Source: Euphorbia lathyris (taxonomy: Eukaryota; Streptophyta; Magnoliopsida; Malpighiales; Euphorbiaceae). Taken from it: a stretch of 64,000 nt of DNA. This document shows positions 58,601-64,000 of the stretch, in pieces. A program made the position numbers and the translations under genes. Each line of letters begins with the position of its first letter. The stretch's first letter is position 1. The DNA lies in the NCBI RefSeq assembly GCF_963576675.1, contig NC_088917.1, positions 30,224,501 to 30,288,500 on the forward strand, in the 5' to 3' direction. Below the pieces are notes generated by a model. That model had not been told where the DNA came from. It searched no databases and was given only the letters and a program-made list of their open reading frames with translations.

Positions 58601-59777
58601 GCCATGTATTGACATCCTCGTAGATGGAACCGCAGGACACGCTATGTACTCCTTCACAAACGTAAAGTCGAGTTATCACCAAATCCCAATGGAGCCTTCA
58701 GATAGAATCAAGACCTCGTTCGTGACTCACCAAGCCACTTATTGCTTCAAAGTCATGCCCTTTGGGCTTAAGAACGCAGGTGCAACCTACCAACGGATGA
58801 TGAACAAAATATTCGCGGAAAGCAAAGGTGATAATTACTCTGTCTATGTAGATGACATGATCATCAAGAGTACCACTGTGGAAAAACATGCAGATGATGT
58901 AAGGGAGGTACTGGGCGTACTCCGATGTCACAATATTAAACTGAACCCGAAAAAATGTACCTTTGGTGCAACGTATGGAAAGTTCTTGGGATTCATGATT
59001 AGCCAGAAAGGAGTGAGCCCAAATCCTGACAAGATTAAGGCCGTTCTGGAGATGCAAGCACCACGGAATATCAGGGAAGTGCAACGCCTTAACGGGCGGA
59101 TCGTAGCCTTGGGCAGGTTTATCACTTGTTCGGCCCGCAGATGTCAACCCTTCTATGAGGTCATCAAGAAACAAAAGGCGTTCGAGTGGAATGAGGATTG
59201 TGAAAAGGCTTTCGAAGGAATCAAACAGTTTCTCACAGAACCGCCCTTGATGAGTCGGCCCTTGAAAGGTGAGAATCTTTATATGTATGTCTCGGTTACA
59301 GATAAAGCTGTTTGCACGGTCATGATAAGGGAAGAGGATGGCCAGCAGTATCCAATCTATTACGTGAGCAAAGTATTAAAGGATGCTGAAACCAGATATT
59401 CCAAGCTTGATAAAATGGCGTTGGCTGTTGTCACCACGGCAATCCGCCTTAGGCCTTACTTCCAGGCTCATACTGTTATAGGTCGAACAAATATACCAAT
59501 GAGGAAGGTATTGCAAAAGCCAGAGACTTCAGGGAGATTGATGGAGTGGGCAATCCGCCTTGGAGAATTTGATGTACGATACGAGAGCAGGTCAGCCTTA
59601 AAGAGTCAAGTTTTGGCAGACTTTGTGAATGAATTCACTAAAGAAGGGGTGAATCACCCTAAATCTCAAGTCGAAGAATGGACGATGTATACAGATGGAG
59701 CCTCCTCAGCGGATGGAGCTGGTATAGGCATCGTAATCACAGGTCCTCAATATATAAAACTACGATACGCAACTGTA
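55632..59777 (+). pseudogene. gag-pol: Tat/Retand-like gypsy gag-pol, two stops, truncated
   Basis: One frame runs from 55632 with TGA stops at 56553-56555 and 57864-57866. The N-terminal 307 residues include a serine/arginine-rich block, a poly-proline stretch and a run of glycines. The gag core covers about 56640-57150 (WFQSLSPG, FELKQ). A zinc-knuckle-like Cys/His cluster lies near 57412-57460. The protease has IDTGSSCNVI near 57766. Reverse transcriptase (about 58450-59000) has VMPFGLKNAG near 58755 and YVDD near 58847. A first RNase H follows. A second RNase H, typical of the Tat lineage, begins with MYTDGASS near 59687 but stops after about 30 residues where another element begins. Integrase would lie beyond. 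Confidence 0.88.
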
Positions 59778-60255
59778 GACACCGGGGTCGGAGGACCGAT
59801 GAAGAAAAATGATAAAAAGGGATCCAAATCAGTCGATTAAAATAAATGATGAGTCAATAAAAATAATAAATAAAAAACGTTGTTCAAAGGAACCGTGCAG
59901 ACCGGTTTGATCGAATTCGAAAATCGAATCGAGATGACGGGCGAATCGGTTCCGCGAATGAAATATTAAATCATTTTGCCAAATTCGGAGTATTTCATTA
60001 TTAATAAAATCTCGGGTCGATAGGGGTTTTGTTTTAGAATTCGAACAATAAAAAATAGTTTTGTAAAAAGATCGATTTTATAAAAGCTAATTTTATAAAA
60101 TCAGTTTTGACAAAAATCTTTTTTAATAAAAATCATTTTTTAGATTTTGGTTAATTTTAGGGGTTTTTTTAAAATATTTTTATATACAAACGCGGTCCCG
60201 TCGGGGGCCGCTATGTTCGTCACGGGCCGTTAGACGGCCGTGATAGGGGCAGTCC

Positions 60256-60530
60256 AATTGCACTTGGCTTTGGCCAAGTGCAATTTCGCTGCACTTGGCC
60301 AAAAGCCAAGTGCTTTACTTTTTTTTATTTGTTTTTTAGTTTATTTTTTTTATTTTTATTTTTTTTGTTGTTTTATTATTTTATTAAAAAGAAAAAATAT
60401 AAAAGTAAATAAAGAGGAAATGAGGAGAGAGTTTCCTTGGCTAATTTAGTTAATCTTTGGCTCCAAGTTTGCTTGGAGCCAAGGATAAAGAAAATTTGGG
60501 AGCTCCATGCCTATAAATAGGATGGAGCTC
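60256..60530. repeat. Four perfect hairpins, the last centred on the TATA box
   Basis: Perfect inverted repeats: 13-bp arms at 60256-60268/60273-60285 (loop TTTG); 9-bp arms at 60291-60299/60305-60313, reusing the same GCACTTGGC sequence; 11-bp arms at 60457-60467/60472-60482 (loop TTTG); and 9-bp arms at 60500-60508/60522-60530 with the palindrome CCTATAAATAGG between them. A fifth, CTGACGGA/TCCGTCAG, lies at 61098-61116. Confidence 0.9.
60512..60519 (+). promoter_or_regulatory. TATA box (TATAAATA) in the LTR-like region
   Basis: A consensus plant TATA box at the centre of an inverted repeat. Transcription would be expected to begin about 30 bp downstream, near 60545. Confidence 0.65.
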
Positions 60531-61261
60531 AATGCACAAAAGGGGAGAAAAATTTAGACCCGAACCCCTGGCAAATTCGACCGAGACCCGAATTCTCTCA
60601 AAAACCCACAAAAACGACTCTAAAACACTAATCAATCGACTTGATTTGGAATCCGTTACCAATTAAGAGGTAATAATCCGAGGAACTAGACCCATTTAAT
60701 TCTTTATTGCATTTTTGTTGTTTAGATCTATTTATTTATTTGTTTTTTACACTTTTATTGTTTAGATTTGTTAAGTTAATTTTTGGTTTTGCATTTGAAC
60801 AAGTATTTGGTTTTGGTTTTGAAATAAAAACTTCGTTTGGATCCCAATACGAACCGTGACCCGATTTAAGGGTAGTTCGGGATCCAAATGTCGTAGATCC
60901 GTGTGTTTACAAATGTTTTGAACCATTATTTTCAATAAAACGTCGTGTTAGAATCCTCCGTTACAAACCATGACCCGATTTGGGGTAGTTTGGGGGCTAA
61001 AATGATAGTATATAGTAGATCTAATGTTTTGCATCAAATCTGGAATGTTGAGGGACTGTTCTGTGATTTTCCGTTTTTTTGCCCTAAAAGCATATTGCTG
61101 ACGGATTTTCCGTCAGTAAATCCATTAGCATTTCCAAAAACCCGTTTGAGCCGTTGCTGTTCCATTTTTCCAGAATTAAATATGTTAGGGTCATGGATCT
61201 TAATATAAGTAATATTATTTTATAAAAGCAGGGACTCATCTGATATTTTCCGTTTCTGTTA

Positions 61262-61295
61262 TTTCATATACATATATATAATATACATTTTACTA

Positions 61296-61342
<47 letters not shown>
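61262..61342. repeat. AT-rich microsatellite (TA)n
   Basis: An interrupted TA repeat, with the longest pure run at about 61301-61338. Confidence 0.9.
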
Positions 61343-61344
<2 letters not shown>

Positions 61345-61964
61345 TTTCCTATTTTGCTAGTTAAAGTATACACTTATATCTTCCCGTTTATTTATATAGG
61401 ATCATATTATATAACTTATATATTTTTACTCTTTTTCATTATTTATGATATATAGTTACAATAATTATTTTCATTATCTATATATTTAGTAGTTACCTTT
61501 ATTAAATTGAATATATGTATATATACTTAGCTATTTTAGGATAAATGATTTTTGAGTCTTTTTTATTCTAATCATTTTTGGGGTTTATTAATATTTAAGG
61601 AATATTTGGTTGATTATTTTAGCACATTTAATAGGAAAAACTATTTTGGAGGTTATTTTCTATGAATCCATTATGTAAAAACTATTTGGAGTTAAAGGTT
61701 ATTTTCTTATCTATGAACCTTGTTCATTGTTTTTACATTTTTTTAATTAAAATAAAAGTGTATTATATCTAGTATTATTTTCATTACTATTTTTACCTAT
61801 TAATAATCATAATATATATATATTCTCTTTACCTCATTTTTAATCTATAGGTATAATTACCATTTCTACTAAAAATGTATATATATGTATATATTTCTTC
61901 TTTTCCTTTTGAATTTCCTATATATATATATGTTTTAAAAGTGTTTTGGTTGGGTGAATTTGGG

Positions 61965-64000
61965 TTTTTTTTTTTTTTTTTTTTTTTTTTTTGGTAGAAA
62001 AGGAAAAGAAAAACGAAAAACAACAAACTACCCAGGAATTAGCCTAGGGAAGCTAACCCCAATCCTATCTTCTAAGAGAAGATGAGAGATGAAACTAGGG
62101 GAAACAGGAAGGGTAGTAACGCCTAACGTCCCTTCATGGCCCGCCGCCGCCAAGCGATCAGCAACACGATTCTGCTCTCTAAAAATGTGTCTGAACTCTA
62201 CGAACTCAAAGGAGGAGCAAAGCCTTATAATAGCTTTGATGAGGTTGCGACTGTTAAGACCCATAGAATGATTCTCAGAAATCATTTTGATTGCTTCCAA
62301 ATTATCAGACTCCACAGAGAGCCTCTTAACACCCAGCCTTTTAGCAAGATTGATTCCAGTAAGAATAGCCCAGAGCTCCGCAGAAAAGGAAGAACCCAAC
62401 CCTAAATTCTGGGAGAACCCAGAAAGCCAGACGCCCCCTACATCTCTAAGCACACCTCCAGTCGCAATCTTACCGTTACTGAGGCAGGAACCATCAGTAT
62501 TCAGCTTCACAACCCCCTCTCTTGGCCTGCTCCATCCCACGAGATGGACATCACAACACTGAGAGGCTCTGGCAAGGGACTCTCCTTTGAAACTATCGAT
62601 AATAGAGAAAAGTTTTTTCGAGAAGAAATCAGCTAAGTTTGTCATAAAAACAGTTTTATCTCCAAAAATCTCCTCGTTTCTCCATTTCCAAACTTGGTGA
62701 CAGATAATAGCAAAGAAAATGTCACCATGCTCCATGTATGGAAGCAACTTTCCTCTAACACCATCAGAGAACCAGTCGACCTCAGAATGTGCCATGAAGG
62801 AAGAGAAAATATGGTGTGGGAGAATTTTCCTCCAAACCTCTTTACTATTAGAGCAATCTCTAAGAGCATGGCACAAAGTCTCAACATGGCCTCTGCATCT
62901 ACTGCAAGCTCCAGAATCAGCCAAGTGCCTTCTGTGCCTATCCGAATTAGTAAGAAGCCTGTCCTTAACGCCCAGCCACAGGAAACTCCTAATACGGAAA
63001 GGAACTTTAAGGGTCCAAATCGACTTCCACACATCCGAGGGAGGATCAGATCTAAAGAGAGAGAAAGCTTCAAAGGCCGATTTGCAAGAATAAACTCCAT
63101 TGTTAGTCAGCGCCCAACAGTGCCTATCCAAGTCTTCCTCTTGATTACTCACCTTCACTCCCCGCATTCTAAGGAGAGTCTCAAGGCTAAAGAAAGTATC
63201 AAACTTTGACCAGATCCAGTCCCCTTCCGAGTCAACCATATCGGCAATCCTCCAGTTGCGTATATCACTAGGCGGGGGGGAAGAACACACCTCAATTAAC
63301 GGTTTATCCCCAATCCAGTTATCAAACCAGAAACTAATGGACTTACCATTCCCCACCTCCAGGCCAACTCCCAAGCAGAACTCATCAAACACAGCACTAA
63401 GTCCTTTCCAGAGGAAGGAACAATTAGCAACTCTCTCTTTCGGGCCCCCGAAGATTTTGTCTTTCCGATACTTACCACAAAGGAGGCGAACCCAAAGAGA
63501 GGAAGGGTTTTGCCACATACGCCAAAGGAGTTTCATTAATAAAACTTTATTATTGTCCTTTGCTTTCCTAATACCCAGACCCCCAGAATCTTTAGGCTGG
63601 CAAACCTCACTCCAAGGCACAAGATGGATCTTCCTGCCCTCCGCAGCTTCCCCCCACAGGAACCTACGGTTAATCTTGTCAAGATCATTAAGCACAGGAT
63701 CCGGAAGCTTACAAGCCTGCATGATGTGATTGGGAGCAGCACAATTAACAGATTGAATTAACGTGAGGCGGCCAGCGAGAGACAGAGTCTTGGCTTTCCA
63801 AATGGCACACTTCGAATTAGCTTTATCCAAAGTCTCTTTGAAGGAGCCTTTAGACACACGCTCACTATGGAGGGGAACGCCCAGATACTTCCCAAGAGAA
63901 TCAGTAAGAGGAATACCTGAGAGATCACTTAATCTCTTACAGACTCTCTGATTCATATTCTTAGAGCACATCATCCTAGATTTCTAGATATTAAGCTTCT
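61965..64000 (-). mobile_element. L1-type LINE, 3' part, reverse orientation, continues past the window
   Basis: A run of 28 T at 61965-61992 is the poly(A) tail read on the other strand. A 35-bp 3' untranslated stretch follows and then the stop of ORF2 at 62028. The element's 5' part lies right of 64000. The target duplication cannot be checked without that end. It is inserted in the LTR-like region that begins at 59778. Confidence 0.92.
62028..64000 (-). pseudogene. ORF2: LINE ORF2, C-terminal part (reverse transcriptase end, zf-RVT, RNase H)
   Basis: A 648-residue open stretch from 63974 to 62028, the last half of a plant L1 ORF2 (normally about 1,300 residues). It starts in the end of the reverse transcriptase (LGKYLGVPL near 63890), followed by the thumb-like region and the zf-RVT segment with C-x2-C (CSRCRG near 62912) and H/C ligands. 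At the C-terminus is a plant-type RNase H with the acidic set in NTDGS (about 62500), FSAELWAI (about 62370), VESDN (about 62310) and NRVADRL (about 62165), all present. An in-frame TAG at 63984-63986 separates it from the upstream frame, so the full protein is not made. Confidence 0.9.

Larger units (their letters stand above)
59778..61964 (+). mobile_element. Probable LTR or LTR-proximal part of another element inserted in the Tat-like pol
   Basis: The homology to pol ends at TGTAGACACCGGGGTCGG, a TG start typical of an LTR, right after GCAAC (59773-59777), the predicted duplication. A TATA box TATAAATA at 60512-60519 is followed by a leader and an 'aagaggtaata' donor-like site near 60665. 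It has no coding sequence, several perfect hairpins and a TA microsatellite. The right border is not visible because a LINE interrupts it at 61965. A long LTR, or LTR plus leader, of an unplaced gypsy element fits best. Confidence 0.55.

Noticed and set aside
62694..63729. Plus-strand open frames opposite LINE ORF2
   Set aside because: Antisense shadows; the minus strand carries the zf-RVT and RNase H domains.

Overview
This window reads as nuclear DNA of a flowering plant, very probably a eudicot. Two intact host genes of plant-specific families (an OXS3-type stress factor and a CCX-type cation exchanger) sit in AT-rich DNA packed with plant LTR retrotransposons (Athila, Tat/Retand-like, Ty1/copia), an L1-type LINE, hAT debris and MITEs. 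No tRNA, rRNA or CRISPR array was seen, and the species cannot be named.

Left part (1-7300): a cluster of a GC-rich 11-mer at the window start; a 2.86-kb LTR-like element with TSD TGAAC carrying a Mutator-type MITE; a broken plant-mobile-domain fragment; a 39-bp tandem duplication; a 307-bp solo LTR (TSD CCTAC); a second Mutator-type MITE; and a CA/TA microsatellite.

Nest (7299-38413): four retroelement insertions whose target-site duplications can all be read. The outermost (7304-38408, minus strand, TSD GAAAT) is an Athila-type element that kept gag but shows no pol. Its left LTR holds a solo copia LTR (TSD CTATG). Its interior holds a complete Athila-like element (13674-34806, plus strand, TSD AAGCT), and that element's pol is split by a nearly intact copia element (17765-27242, TSD CTGTG) of the same family as the solo LTR. 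LTR divergence counted by eye falls from outer (about 2-3%) to Athila (about 1.5%) to copia (about 1%), matching the nesting order.

The outer element carries the most unusual signal. An 11-mer of the form ACGCCCCGCGT occurs in pairs whose starts lie 21 bp apart: direct pairs in the LTRs, and inverted, hairpin-forming pairs arranged as three triplets in the interior.

Gene-bearing part (38414-52500): a degenerate hAT element; a multiply broken copy of a plant gene with an RRM-like C-terminus; the two-exon OXS3-family gene (minus strand) with a MITE-like inverted repeat in its intron; a Tourist/Harbinger-like MITE; and the single-exon CCX3/CCX4-type exchanger (minus strand). The two host genes are not obviously related in function.

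Right part (52850-64000): a hAT-type MITE that is a head-to-head dimer inserted into an older relative; a 150-bp tandem repeat; a Tat/Retand-like element whose gag-pol frame is broken by two stops and cut off inside its second RNase H by what looks like the LTR of another element, which is rich in perfect hairpins; and finally a LINE in reverse orientation with its poly(A) tail, running off the window end.
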